Source of the DNA: Botryosphaeria dothidea
Lineage: Eukaryota; Ascomycota; Dothideomycetes; Botryosphaeriales; Botryosphaeriaceae
Length of the DNA: 64,000 nt
NCBI GenBank assembly: GCA_011503125.2
Contig: WWBZ02000002.1
Coordinates: 1,116,001 to 1,180,000 of the forward strand
Reading direction: 5' to 3'
The notes beneath the pieces are model-generated. The model was not told the origin of the DNA, did no database searches, and was given only the letters and a program-made list of their open reading frames with translations. Both the position numbers and the translations under genes were made by a program. Of this stretch, positions 1-12,300 are shown one piece after another; the stretch's first letter is position 1, and every line of letters starts with the position of its first letter.

Positions 1-1287
1 ACGTCGTCGGGAACCCTCATTCCGGCCTCGTAGTAGCCCTGGACCTCCTTGTACAGACACCACACCTGCGGGACGCCGGTTTCGCTGCCGTAGACATCCT
101 TGAGAATCTGGCGCTGGGTATCGACGATATTCTCGAGCATATCGGTCTCGACATTGGCGCTCATGGCCGTGTCATGGCTGCCGCGCATGCCGACGGTCAT
201 GACGCCCTCGTACGGCAGAGCGCGCTCGGCGCCGTCCGCGAAGAAGGGGTAGATGGAGGCGTTGTTGGTGTTCCACTGCCAGGCGCCGCTGCCGAACTGG
301 CCCCACTCGTTGGTCGCGCGCATCATGGGCTCGGTGTGGGAGGTGCCCATGACGACGCCGTACTCGTCGGCGAGCGGCTGGCTGCGCGGGTCGTCGACGT
401 TGAACATGGAGCCCCACATGGCGGGCCAGAGGTAGTTGGCGCGCAGGCGCAGCAGCAGCTCGAAGACGACGGCGTAGAAGTCGGCGCCGAAGGCCGAGCC
501 GTACGTGCTCTTCTGGAAGTTGGCGTTCATCCAGCCCGTCAGCGCGGGGGCCTCGTCGTTGATGAAGAAGCCGCGGTACTTGACCGAGGGCGATGCCTGC
601 GTCTTCTTGGTGTCGAGGGCGTAGATGGCGGCGTGGCTGGCTGGCGGCACGTCGGCCATGAAGTACCAAGGAGACACGCCGATCTGCTCGGAGATGTCGT
701 AGAGGCCGTAGATGGTGCCGCGCTTGTCGCTGCCTGGACGGATTTCAGCTTGGGAACCTGTCGTATTGGGAAAAGGGCGCCTCACCAGCAATCACGAGTG
801 CCTGAGAGACGCCGTCAACGGGGGACTTGACAAGCTGCGAAGTGAAGGACTCCCATTTGCCCTCAATGGCAGAGACGTCGATTTTGCCGGCATCAATGAG
901 GCTTTGGACGATGGTGGAATTGCCAAGCGTGCCGGCAATGATGACGCCGGAGCTGCTGCTGTTGCTACCCGAGGCATTGATCCAGCCTGATCTCCCAGTC
1001 ACGTTGAAGATCATGGACGCGTTCGTGGCGGTGGCATTGGTGTTGACAAGCGAAAGCGAACCATTGCGGCCGGTGACGCGACCGAAATCGGAAGCAAGAT
1101 CATCAGCGACCCTCAGCACGCCAGGCCAGTCGGCGGAGTCGAGAAGCAGGCGGACGGATGACGACGTGGTAGCCAGCTGGAGGCTGCCCGTAGACGCGTT
1201 GAAGGCGATGGTAGCATTCTGACCAATGGCAAACACCGCGCGCAACAGCAGCAACGAAGACAGGAGGCGTATGAGGAGCAGCATCAT
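1..1287 (-). CDS. GH115 xylan alpha-1,2-glucuronidase, 5' part (runs off the left edge)
   Basis: Partial gene read leftward; the 3' end lies outside the window. Exon 1 is 1287-786 and exon 2 is 733-1, with a 52 nt intron (734-785) that joins ...VIAG to SDKRGTIYGLYDISEQIGVS. The joined protein has the GH115 N-terminal hallmarks: the ALVIAGSDKRGTIYG block, SPWYFMADVPP, the RGFFINDEAPAL stretch, LRANYLWPAMWG and GMRGSHD. GH115 enzymes remove (4-O-methyl-)glucuronic acid from xylan outside the cell. I chose the tandem Met at 1287/1284 because a hydrophobic signal peptide (LLLIRLLSSLLLLRAVFA) follows at once; an in-frame codon at 1332 would add about 15 residues ahead of it. Several N-glycosylation sequons fit secretion. 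The family call is confident; the exact substrate is inferred from the family. Confidence 0.9.
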
Positions 1288-1946
1288 GCCGGGTGCGCGA
1301 AGGGCAGGCACGGGAGGGACAGAGAGGCTCAACCCGGAGAAGCAAGAGCCATGGCAGACGAGGAGAGGGGTGGAATATGTAGCATTTCGCAGACGCGTGA
1401 CGTTGACCTACCGCGCTCGACTCAGGAACAGGCACAAATATCCATGCGGGTGGGCTGAGCCGCAAGCCGGCAATATCGGACTGGCTAAATGAGAGCGGAT
1501 TTACCCCAGATGCGGAGAAGTCTGGGGACGAGGGTACGAGCCTCGTTGCCTGTCCAGGGTGGAGCTGCTTGGCGCGCTCTCATTTAGCCGGTGCTCGGGT
1601 GAATTGCACGCGACCGCCTGCAAGCGTCACTCAATGCTGATTTGAGCAAAGAGACTTCTTCTATCCATCAACTAACTGGAAAAAAAAAAAAAAGGACGAG
1701 TTCGCTCTCAATGGCCGCGAGGGAGAGAGCGTCCCTTTACGAAAAGCCGGGATGCCTCGTGTCCGTCAAACCAACCAGCCGCCTAGGCGAGCTGCTTGGA
1801 CGTCATGGCCTGGAGAATCCAGAACTCTATGGCTCTGCTGTTGACCAGCGTGCGGAACAGGTTCCTCTGCGAATCCAGGGAAGGGGGGCGAGACCAAGCG
1901 TCCAGCTGCTGAATACCTCCAAAAAGATAGGTTCGGCACCCGTTCA
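1288..1946. other. Intergenic region: GH115 promoter and 3' side of the hydrolase
   Basis: This stretch holds the upstream region of the minus-strand GH115 gene and the downstream region of the minus-strand alpha/beta hydrolase. I see no gene in it. It contains a 15-base poly-A run (1680-1694) and the inverted repeat listed separately. Confidence 0.7.
1483..1589. promoter_or_regulatory. Inverted GGCTAAA (XlnR/XYR1-type) pair enclosing CreA-type sites
   Basis: A perfect 15 bp inverted repeat has its arms at 1483-1497 and 1575-1589. Each arm begins with GGCTAAA, the core bound by the xylanolytic activator XlnR/XYR1. Between the arms are CCCCAGA (1504-1510) and TCTGGGG (1521-1527), an inverted pair of CreA-type SYGGRG sites, plus GTGGAG at 1559-1564. 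The block lies about 196-302 bp upstream of the GH115 start codon. Induction by xylose/xylan and glucose repression of that gene are inferred from motif and location only. Confidence 0.6.
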
Positions 1947-2891
1947 TCAAAAGAAGGCCTTCAGCGTGTCCAGCACCTCGTCGACCTTGTGCACAGTCAA
2001 CGACGCGTGCGCCTCATCACGCTCGACCCTCAACTCCGCCGCCGCTCCCATCAGCGCCGCCGCCTTCTCCGCCATCGCCACCGGGCTGTTCACGTCCAAC
2101 GCGCCATGCCACATCACCACCCGGCCCGCTCCCACCACCCGCACCTCCTCCAGCCCGAACCCCCACCCCCACCCAAACAGCCTCGCCTCCCACGCCGCCC
2201 CCGCCGCGCTCTCCCTCAACGCCCCCCTTATGCTCGCCACCAGCGCCCCGCGAAACCCGCCCTCATCGTCCTCCCACACCCGCCGATCCGGCCCCGGCCT
2301 GCCCGCCATCCCGCGCGCCACCAGCCCCTCCAGCGCGCCCTCCGCCCCGTCGCGCGCCGCCGCGCCCACGCCCCAGTCCAGCGCCCACCGCACGAGCGGC
2401 GTGCACCACGGCGCGACCCACAGCAGCGCCCGCGCGCCGGGCAGCATGCCCGCCAGGCCCAGCTGCGGCGGATACAGCCCGGCCACGACGGCGGCCCCGA
2501 CGACGCGCTCGCTCGTGCTCCCGTCCCGACAGCACGCCAGCGCGTACGGCGCCCCGCCCGAGACGCCCAGCACCGCGAAGCGCGCCGCCCGCACGCGGTC
2601 CGCCAGCGCGGCCGCGTCGGCCGGCCAGTCGCCGATGGCGCGGCCGCGCTGGAACGTCGAGCCGCCCATGCCGGGCCGGTCGGGCGCGACGATGCGGAGG
2701 CCGCGCGCGAGGGCGGCCGCGTGCAAGGGCGCCGCTTCGGCGTGCGAGGCCGGGAAGCCGTGGAAGTAGAGGACGGTCGGGGCCGAGGGCGAGGTCGCGC
2801 CGTAGGTGGCGTAGGAGAGGGTGCGGCCGTCGGGGAGGGTGAGGGTCTGCACCGGTGCGGCGGGGGCTTGCTTTTCTTGTTGCGAGGTCAT
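1947..2891 (-). CDS. Alpha/beta-hydrolase fold protein
   Basis: Uninterrupted 314-residue protein with an alpha/beta-hydrolase layout: an oxyanion-loop HGFP motif near residue 44, APDRPGMGGS, a nucleophile elbow GVSGG, a late HGALD (Asp) and DEAHASL (His), giving a plausible Ser-Asp-His triad. It has no signal peptide, so it is probably intracellular. The coding sequence is very GC-rich. It lies next to the 3' end of the NRPS, reads in the same direction, and is separated from it by 489 bp. It could be an accessory cluster enzyme or a flanking gene; HC-toxin and apicidin offer no clear counterpart that I recall. Substrate unknown. Confidence 0.8.
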   Translation of the reverse strand: MTSQQEKQAPAAPVQTLTLPDGRTLSYATYGATSPSAPTVLYFHGFPASHAEAAPLHAAALARGLRIVAPDRPGMGGSTFQRGRAIGDWPADAAALADRVRAARFAVLGVSGGAPYALACCRDGSTSERVVGAAVVAGLYPPQLGLAGMLPGARALLWVAPWCTPLVRWALDWGVGAAARDGAEGALEGLVARGMAGRPGPDRRVWEDDEGGFRGALVASIRGALRESAAGAAWEARLFGWGWGFGLEEVRVVGAGRVVMWHGALDVNSPVAMAEKAAALMGAAAELRVERDEAHASLTVHKVDEVLDTLKAFF

Positions 2892-3380
2892 TTTTCTTTG
2901 TTTGTTTTCGTGGTGGTGGTGGTGGGGCTTTGAAGAGGCGGATGGGCCAGATATATAAGTTTCGGCGGAGCCTGGGGGGAGGGAAATGTATTTTGGGAAC
3001 CGTGAGACATGGCAGGATCAGGGCCAAGGAGAGGCTGTGTTGAGGTTGACGCGGCGTGCAGCGCGGCATACATGTTGTGTCGTTGCTGCTGCCATCGGCC
3101 CCCACCGTCCGCATCCTGCTAGCATTTGGAGACGTGGCTTTTGTGCCGGGCTCCGGAAACTCTGGATTCCGAGAGAAATGGTTGGTCTTACAAGAAAAGA
3201 GACGCTGAGATTTTTGATATGAAGCTGGGACGGTTCTATTTGAAACTAACGCTATCAAGAAAGAGACTAAACTAAGACTGGACGATAATTATGGAGCAGA
3301 TGAACCACACATGCTACAATATATGAAAGACCGCCAAAAGCAAACAAGAGCCCATGCCCCAACTCCGCGCCAGTCGCGCC
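2892..3380. promoter_or_regulatory. Hydrolase promoter with TATA-like box; NRPS 3' flank
   Basis: This is the 489 bp gap between the NRPS stop and the hydrolase start. Read on the minus strand, a TATATAT-like box at about 2949-2957 lies 60 bp upstream of the hydrolase ATG. A GTG-triplet stretch sits next to the start codon (about 2909-2926). No gene is seen. Confidence 0.5.
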
Positions 3381-6300
3381 TCACGATGCTGCCACAACAG
3401 TCGCCGACTTCCTCGCACCCATCACCGACAGCCTCGCAGTCTTCGCCCTCGCCCAACTCATCAACTTCGTCCCCTGCTCCACGACCCTCTTCTCATCGTC
3501 CTCGCTCAGACCACCACTCCCACCCACCCTCTTCCCCACCCCCATCCTCCCCTCCAGCATCACCGCCTGCCCCACCATCGTCGGGTTCTCAATCACCTCC
3601 TCCATGCTCACCTCCACGCCGGTGCCCCTCCGGTACCACTCGGCCAGCTGCGCCGCCGCCATCAGACTGCCCCACACGTTGTAGAAGCACGTCGTCGGCG
3701 TGACCTCGTCCTCGGCCCCGGCCGGCAGCAGCACGGCATCCCACGCCTCGCGCACCAGCTCTCGGGCCCTGGCGTCCGCGTCCTCGAAGCGCGCGCCGCT
3801 GGCCAGCGCGGCGGCGCCCTTGTCGCCGGCGCCGGGCAGCAGGTTGCCGTCGACATCGCGGGCGTGGCGGGCGAGCATGGGGATCTGCGGCGCGCTGTAG
3901 CTCTCTGCTGATGCCGCTGCGCGCACGTCGCCGCCCGTCGTCAGCGTCTCGATGTTCGCGACCAGCGCGTCCATCAGCTCGCCCGCGAAGGCCGGCTCGA
4001 CGACCTTGTCCGAGAAGTGCAGCGACAACTCCACGTTCCGCGTGCCCGCCTGCGGCGTCGACAGCACGAGCATGTCGACGGCGTCCTGGGCGCCCGGGAA
4101 GGCGCCGAACTTGCAGGCGGCGTCGCCGAAGCGGAACTTGCGCAGCGCGTCCTCGACGCCATCGAGGTTCTGGTGCTGGACCACTGTGCTGAAACGGGTC
4201 CACAGCGGCCACGCCGTGCAGCGCTCGACGATGGCAGGGAAGCCGAGCGTCTCGAAGGGGATGGCGGCGAGGTGCTGATCGTAGATTTGGCGGAGGAGGG
4301 CGGATGCCGTGTCGGTGCTGCCGTCTAGCTTCACGCGCACTGGGATGAGGTTCAGGCACGGTCCGAGCACCTCGTCAACGTCGCCCTGGCCGCCGGGCAG
4401 CGCCATGTTGCGCCCTGAGACGAGGTGTCCGAATACAACGTCGTTGCTCAAGGCGGCACGCGCCAGCACGAGCGCCCACGCCGCCTTGAGCAGCGTCGCG
4501 AACGTCGTTGAGCCACCGTGCCCGTCGTCCAACCGCGGCGTGGGGATCTCGCGCACCACCGTCTTGAGCTTCGTGTGTGCGTACGGCGGGCTCTTGTGCG
4601 AGATGATGTTGGTCATGCTCGCGCCGTCCAGGAAGTTGCGCCAGTACTCCTCGGCCTCGCCCTCTTCGTTGGCCTTCCTTGCCGCGTGCGCAAATTCGGC
4701 GAAGACTGGGCGCACCGGCAGCTGCAGCGCTCCTCCTTCTCCTCCGCCCTGCTCGTACAGCGCGGCCAGGTCGTCGACCAGCACGGGGATCGACACGCCG
4801 TCGTACTGCGCGTGCGAGATGCGCATCACGAGCAGGCCCTGCCGCCCGCCGTCGAGGAACCAGAAGCGCACGAGCCGGTCCCCGAGGCGGGCCGGCACCT
4901 GGCGGTCGCCCTTCACCAGCTCGGCCGCCAGGTGCATCTGACGCCACTTGGCGCACTTGTGCCGCTGGAACTCGGGCTCGCTGCGCTTCAGCACGACCTG
5001 CAGGACGCGGCGGGCGTGGGCAACGAAGGCAGTGCGCAGGACGGGGTGGTGCGCGACGAGTGACCGGCAGGCGGCTTCGAGGCGCGGCGCGTCGGTCGGG
5101 GCGCCCGTCAGCTGGAAGAGGAAGTAGTTTGTGTTGCCGCGCGACTTGAGCAGGCCGGTGGTGACGAAGCCGGCCTGCATGCTTGTTGCCTCGAACACGT
5201 CCTCGATGTTGGCGCGCGGCGTTGCGACCTGCGGGCACACGACCGTGTCGAGAAAGTCGGCGGTCGCGAGGGCGGGCGGCAGCGATGAGAACGGCTCGTA
5301 CTTCGCCGTCACCTGCTGCACGCGCTCGACGCCGCCGAGGCAGCGGCACAGGCCGGTGAGGCTGGTGCTGCGCAGCACGTCGGCGACGGACAGCGTGAGA
5401 CCGGCAGCACGGCACGCGGCCACCAGCTTGATGGCCAGGATCGAGTCGCCGCCATGCGCGAAGAAGCCGTCGTCGGCGCCGATGCACGCCGCGTCGACGT
5501 GGAGAACGGACGCCCAGAGTTCGCGCATACGTTGCTCGACCCCAGTCAGCGGTGAGACTTGGCTTGTGGCAGCGGCGGTGTTGTCGTGCTGCAGGTACGC
5601 CGCGGCCAGGGCGCGCAGCCGCTTGCGGTCCGTCTTGCACGACGGCGACAGCGGGATATCGCGCAGCGGGATGAACAGCGTTGGCACCATGTACCTGGGC
5701 GCACTCTCCGCCATGCGAGCACCGACGCCGGCTATGGCTGCCTGTAGCTGCTCCCTCGTAGTAGCCGTCACGCCACCAGATGTCTCGTCGCCGTCGTAGT
5801 CATCGCCGAGAGCGATAAAGGCGGCCAGCTTTGCGTCGTTGCCGAGCTTGAGCACCTCGGCGGCCGCGTCGACCAGGCTGTTGCTGAGCGCCTTCTTGAG
5901 GTGGTGCTCGACCTCGCCGAGCTCGATGCGCTGGCCGCGCAGCTTGACCTGCGTGTCCTTGCGCCCGATGCAGCGGTACGACCCGTCGGCGTTGAGCTGC
6001 GCCAGATCGCCCGTCTTGTACATGCGCCGCGCCGGCTGCCCTGGCTCGCGACGTGCCCACGCGGGGTTCGTGATGAAGGTGGCCGCCGTCTGCCTGGCGT
6101 TGTTGAGGTAGCCGCGGGCGAGGATGGGCTGCGTGGGCTGGGTTAGCATGCGTGGACCTGGGCTGAGGAGAGGCAATGGAGCACTTACGCCTTCGACGAG
6201 CAACTCGCCAATGGCACCGATCGGCGCCAGCGTGTTGTGATCACGGGGATCCACGATCCAGTACGCTGCTGCGTTAGTAAACCCGATGTTGCTGGGCTCC

Positions 6301-9300
6301 GTTTCGGCCGTCAGGTTGGTCACGGAGCTGCTGACGAGCGAGCACTCGGTCGGCCCGTACGCGGGGATCAGCTTCACCTTCCCGGCCCATTTCCTTATCT
6401 CCTCCTTTGGCGTCGGCTCGCCGCCGAGCACCATGGTGTGCACGGTCGGCATGCGGCTCGGCTCGAGCACGCGGATGAAGGACGGCGTGAAGACGGTGAC
6501 GTTGACGCCCATCCGCCTGATTGCGCCCTCGATGCCGCCGAGCCGTTCGTCTTCCGACGGGATGCACACGCACCCGCCGAACATCAGCGTCGACAGCAGC
6601 TCGCCCATCGATGCGTCGAAGCTGTACGACGCGAACTGCAACATGCGTGTGCGTGGACCAAGACCCCACGCCTGCTGCTGGCCCATCGCGCTCGAGCACC
6701 ACGCCCGGTGCTCGATGACAACACCCTTGGGCACGCCGGTGGACCCAGATGTAAACAGGATGTACGCTGCGTTCGCAGGGCTGGCCCGCTGGTACGGCGC
6801 CAGGCCTGACGGCAAGCTCTGCACCAGCCCTGCATCCACGACCACCGCCGTATCCGCTAGTTGTGTGATGCGCGGCGCCAGAGCCGCGGACGTGAGCACG
6901 AGCCGGGCGCCGGCCTGCTCGACGATAGTTGCGAAGCGGCCCGGCTGCGTAGCGTCCATGGGCACGAAGGCGCCGCCGGCCTTGAGCACGGCAAGGAAAG
7001 CCACGACGGCCCAGACGCTCTTCTCCATGCACATCGGCACCAGCACCTCCGGCCCGACGCCAAGCGAGACGAGGTGGTTGGCCAGCCGGTTGGCCAGGCT
7101 GTCGAGCTCCTGGTAGGAGAGGTCGCCGTCCCACGAGCAGACGGCCGGGGCGTCGGGATGCGATTGGACGTTCTGGTCGATCATCTCGCCCACGAGCGCG
7201 TCCACTGCGGGTTGGCTGGCAATAGCGTTGGGGGGAGCGAGACGGGTCAAGTCGGCCTCGCTGACCAGTCGCCAGTCCTGAAGCGCCGTGTTCGGGCCTG
7301 CCACGATGCTGCTGAGGGCCTGGGTAAAGGCGTTGGCCACGTGCTGTGCCTGGTCGGCCGTCATGCAGGCTGGCCGGTAGTTGAAAGAGACCTGGAACTG
7401 CGACTGGGAGCCCCAGACGTTGAGGGTGACGTCGTACTCGGAGGGGTCGTGGCCGTCGATGGCCTCGAAGCCGAGGCTGCTGGGCGCGCTGCTGGCTGCC
7501 TCCTTTGATTCGGATCGGAACGACATGCCGGTGTTGAACAGCGCCTGGCCGGAAGTGCCCTGGTGGTGCTGGATATCGGCGAGCGACGTGAACTGGTGCT
7601 CCAGGCTGTCGGTCCAGCCCTCCTGCGCCCCCTCGAGCAGCGCCTTGATCGTCTTGGACCGGTCCATGTCCATCCTGACCACCAGCATGTTGCACACGGC
7701 GCCGATGATGTTTTCGACGTTGGCGACCGGCGTATCGCGGCCGGAGGTGAGGTAGCCGAAGCAGACTTGATCCATTCCGGTGTAGCTGCGCAGGACCAGC
7801 GCCCACGCAACCTGGAAGAGGTTCGCAGGTGTCAGACCGTGCGTGCGGCAGAAGCTGGAAATTGGCCGGGCTTCTGCGTCTAGTGTGATGTGGATGGCCT
7901 CGACGTCGTGCAGCTCGCTCGGCTGGCCATCCCTCAGGACGGGGAAATGGCACGGCTCGACCTCGCCGAGGTACTGCTTCCAGTAGTCGATGGACGCATC
8001 CGCGTCAAGTCCATTAATGTAAGCGACATAGTCCCTGTACAGCGGAGGCTTCGCTTCGTTTAGCGACAGCTTGCCCTCGTAGGCCAGCGCGAGATCGCGC
8101 AGCAGAACCGGCAGGGAGCTCCCGTCGATAAGGGCGTGGCTGATCTCCAGCTTCATGTAGATTCTGGTCTCGGTCTTGCAGAAGAGCAGTCGGTGCGCGG
8201 GCTCGTTCTGGCCGTACTCGACTGCCGGAAGCTTCTGTAGAGTTGTAAGGGCGTCCTCCTCGCTGCACTCGAAGTGGAGAATGCGCGGGAACCAGGACCT
8301 GAGCACAATTTGATCGTAGACGCCTTGGCCAGAAACACTGTCGACGAAGACCGTCCTCAGCGTCGAGTGCCGCGCCACGAGCTTTTGCCATGCCGTCTGA
8401 AGTTTGACGAGGTCCACGACTTCTGGGCTCTGCGATGAGACGGAGAATAGGAACACGTTCTTGTAGTTGTCGGGAGACAGCGACTGGTTGATGAGGATGC
8501 CCTGCTGCATCGGGGAGCACGAGTAAATGTCGGAAATCTCGTCGATGCTAGAAAGGCCGAGACGGGGCAGGATTTCGGACTGTATCTTGTCGAGACCGTC
8601 GTAGGCGAGGGGCAGGAGAGGGAAGTCGCTGAGCGTTCTCTCCGGCTGCATGGAGGAGAGTTCGTGCACAACAGCCATGAGAGATTGCTCGTATGCAGAT
8701 ATCCACTGGCGGACTCCCGCATCCCGCGTGGTGTGCCTGTTATATGTGAAGGTGAAGGTTGCTTTGCCGTCGTTGACCTCGGCAGAGATCTCAAAGAGCG
8801 CCATGCGCCTGCCCTGAGCACCAACGTCAGACGTTGGCGCGAGAATTCCGTTTTCCACTGACGGCAGCGAGACTTGCTGCAAGAGCGCATCCTCGCGCTC
8901 CAGCTGCTGGTAAAGACCCAGGTAGTTGAACATGATTTCCATGGGCCAGTGGTTTTTGAACGTAACTTCTCCCTCGGCAGACATGAAGCGGGATGCGAAG
9001 TAGGCCCAGCCGTTGTCTGTGATGGCGCGGCGGGCATCCTTGGTCCAGCGCACTGTATCGGCAACGGTGGTACCGGCACGGAGCGGCACGTAGACGGGGC
9101 AGATGGTGGTGAACCATCCCACTGTTCCAGAAAGATCGATTTCGGGATCCCAAGGCTCGCGGCCATGGCCCTCGGAGTAGATGGGCGGCAGGCTTCTGTC
9201 TTGGAAAGTTCTTGAGAAAGACTCAAGCAGTGTGGAGATGAATAGATCCATGGGATCCGTTCCAAATGCGCCATTGCACTTGCCCAGAAGAGCTGATGTG

Positions 9301-12300
9301 GATTCGCTGTCGAGACTGAAGCCGGCGTTGACAGTGTCGGCAAATGCGTTGGCATGAGACTCCAAGCCCCAGTAGCGGTAATCAGCCTGCGGCACATCAA
9401 ACGGAAGGGCCTTCTGAGGCGACACGTGCTTAGGAACGTAGTCCGCCTGAAGCTTGCTCCACGTCTGGAACGAGAGCGGGTCTTTTGTGAAGAGCTTGCC
9501 GGTGTTCAGGAGCTCCTCCAGATCCTGCAGCAGGATGCGCCACGAGACCAGGTCGATGACTAGATGGTGTGCCGCTAAGAACAGCAGATGCTCGCCGGAT
9601 GCGAACTTGATCGAGTCGACGGAAAAGACGGCGCCGTTGTAGGGGTCGAGACGACGCTGGCCGGCAGCGACAATGTCAGAAACATCCGCAAATGAATTGA
9701 CATCGTGGTGCTGGAAGCGATAGCTGCTCGAAGCCTCGGGACGGATCAGCTGGGTCCACGCGCCATTGGCCTTTTGGAACCGGGCCCGAAGCATCGAGTG
9801 GTGTCCAACAACAGCCTCCACTGCCTTGGCAAGCGCAGGAGCTGGGATCTCTCTCTTGAGCTGGAGGAGGCTGCTCTGGTTGAAGTGGTAAGATCCCGTC
9901 GAGGACTTGCTCGACACTGAATCTCCCAGGCCGGCCGCGAAGTAGAGCTTCTGAATTGGCGTGAGCTCAAACGCCGTACCGACGGACTCCTTCTCGAAGC
10001 TCTTCGTCTCGCTGCCCGAGTCGGAAACGCACTCGGCGAGCTGGGCGAGGCTCTTGCTCTGCATAATGTCCTTGATCTTGACGGCGATGTTCTCGGTGCG
10101 GCACCGGGCCACGACCTGCATAGCCGTGATCGAGTCGCCGCCGAGCCCGAGGAAGGAGCGGTTGAGGAGGACCTGGTTCGTGGACAGGTTCAGCACGCGC
10201 CCGATGATTTCCTGGAGGCGGACCTCCATGGGCGTGGCCGGCGTGTTGCGCTGTTCCTCGGCGGCGCTGAGGCTCATGACCTGGTCGCACGTCTCCTGCG
10301 ACATGTTCTCTAGCCACGCCGTGATTTTGCGCTTGTTGATCTTGAGCGACGTGGTCAGCGGGATGCCGTACACAACCGTCCACACCGACGGCACCATGTA
10401 CCCCGGAACCTGGTTTTCCAGGTGGCTGCGCACGTCGGCGAGCTGACGTCCTGCCGTGGCTTTGCTGAGCGAGTCGATCAGTTCCAGGTCCATGTCACTG
10501 GCCGTCGCAGCCGCGAGCGATTTGAGAGAGATGGTGGCAACCAGCTTGCCCTTGAAGAAGCCGGCCTTCGGGAGAGTGACGGCGGCATTGCCAACGAGGC
10601 TGTGGGCGGACATATGGTGCTCGATCTCACCCAGTTCCAGGCGCTGGCCGTGGAGCTTGACTTGAAGGTCTTTGCGCCCGACAAAGCTAATGGTGCCGTC
10701 GACCGGGTTGTAGCGCACAAGATCGCCCGTCTTGTACAGCCGGCTGTTGCCGCGGACGTTGCGCAGCCATGCTGGGCGCTCGATGAAGACGTCGGCCGTC
10801 TTCTTCGGCTCCTGCAGGTATCCGCGCGACAGGCCGGGGGATTCCAGCAGAAGCTCTCCGACGCAGCCGACGGGCGCCAGGGCGTTGTGATTGTGCGGGT
10901 CGACGATCCAGCAGATGCTGCCGACGCCCTTGCCGATGCAGGTGTGCTCCGAGTCCGTGGTGACGTGCGGGTTGAGGACGGATGCCACGGAGCACTCGGA
11001 CGGGCCGTATGCGTTCTGCAGCCTCACCATGCTCGACCAAGCCTTGTCACTGCTGGCCATGGCCTCGCCTCCGAGCACGAGTGTCTTCAGGCTGGGCACG
11101 CCGTTCTTTGGGAGGAGTCTTGCGACGGACGGTGTCAGAAGCGCCCAGCTAACTCCCATGGCGCAGATTGTATCGATCAGCGCCGCTGGATTGGTGCGTG
11201 CTTCGTCTTTGACAATGCACACGCAACCGCCCTGCATCAGGGTGGTGAAGGTCTCCAGAATGTACGGGTCGAAGCTGTATGCCGAGTACTGCAGCACGCG
11301 CGAGGTCGATGAAATGTGCATGGCCGGAGCAAGCGACGACGACTGCGACGCAAAGGCCTGGTGCTCCGTCACGCTTCCCTTCGGACGGCCCGTCGTGCCG
11401 CTGGTGAATACCACGTAGGCTGCTGTCCTGGGTTCTACCTTGGGCAGCGTGATCGGGCGGGCTTTGGAGATGGCGTCGATGGTTTCGGCGTTGACAACGA
11501 GAATCGTCCTGTCCGGCCCCTGTAAGAGGTCGGCGTGGAGGCCAGACGATAGAATGAGATCCCCCTCGACGGTCTCCAGGATGTCGGCAAGGCGCTTCTC
11601 GGGGTGCGAGGGATCGAGCATGCACATGGCACCACCGGCCTTCAGGATGGCCAGCTGCGCAACGACAGCCCACGCAGACTTCTCGAACATTGCGGGAACC
11701 ACCTTTTCGGCCTTCACGCCGAGAGCGACGAGGTACTTGGCCAGCTTCGTCGACATGATGTCCAGCTCAGCGTAGGTGAATTTGCCGTCCCAAGAGCAGA
11801 CGGCTGACGCATTGGGGTTGCTGCGGGCCTGCTTCTCGACGAGGTCGTGGATGCAGTGCGAGACGACGCGCGGGTAGTTTCTGTTCCAGTCGAAGATGCG
11901 GACGCGGTCCTCGGGGCTGCAGTAGTCCAAAGTGCTGATCGGGGCGTCGTCGTGCACGCGGTCGGCAAGCTGCCTCATGATGTGCTCAAAGTGCGCTGCC
12001 AGCTGTTTGGCATGGGGAATGACTTTCGGGTCGAACGTCATCTTCAGCTTGACCTTGTCGCCCGCCAGAATGCACTCCATGCACAGCGGGTACGTGTTGA
12101 AGTCATCCTCATCAGTCGGGACAACCTCAAGCCCAAGCGGCGATTGGCCCTCGCGAGACGGTTGGATGACGAGCAGGTTCTGGAAGTGGGCGTTCCTACT
12201 GACCTGGGCGATGTTCTGGAGACCCCAGTGCTCGTGCGGGATCGTGTCGGTGGCCTGGGTCTGCACGGCCTCGAGCATCTCGGAGATGGGCTGCTCGCGG

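Noticed and set aside
1642..2769. A 375-codon plus-strand open frame opposite the alpha/beta hydrolase
   Set aside because: It is Ser/Pro/Ala-rich shadow sequence; the minus strand has a complete hydrolase with catalytic motifs.
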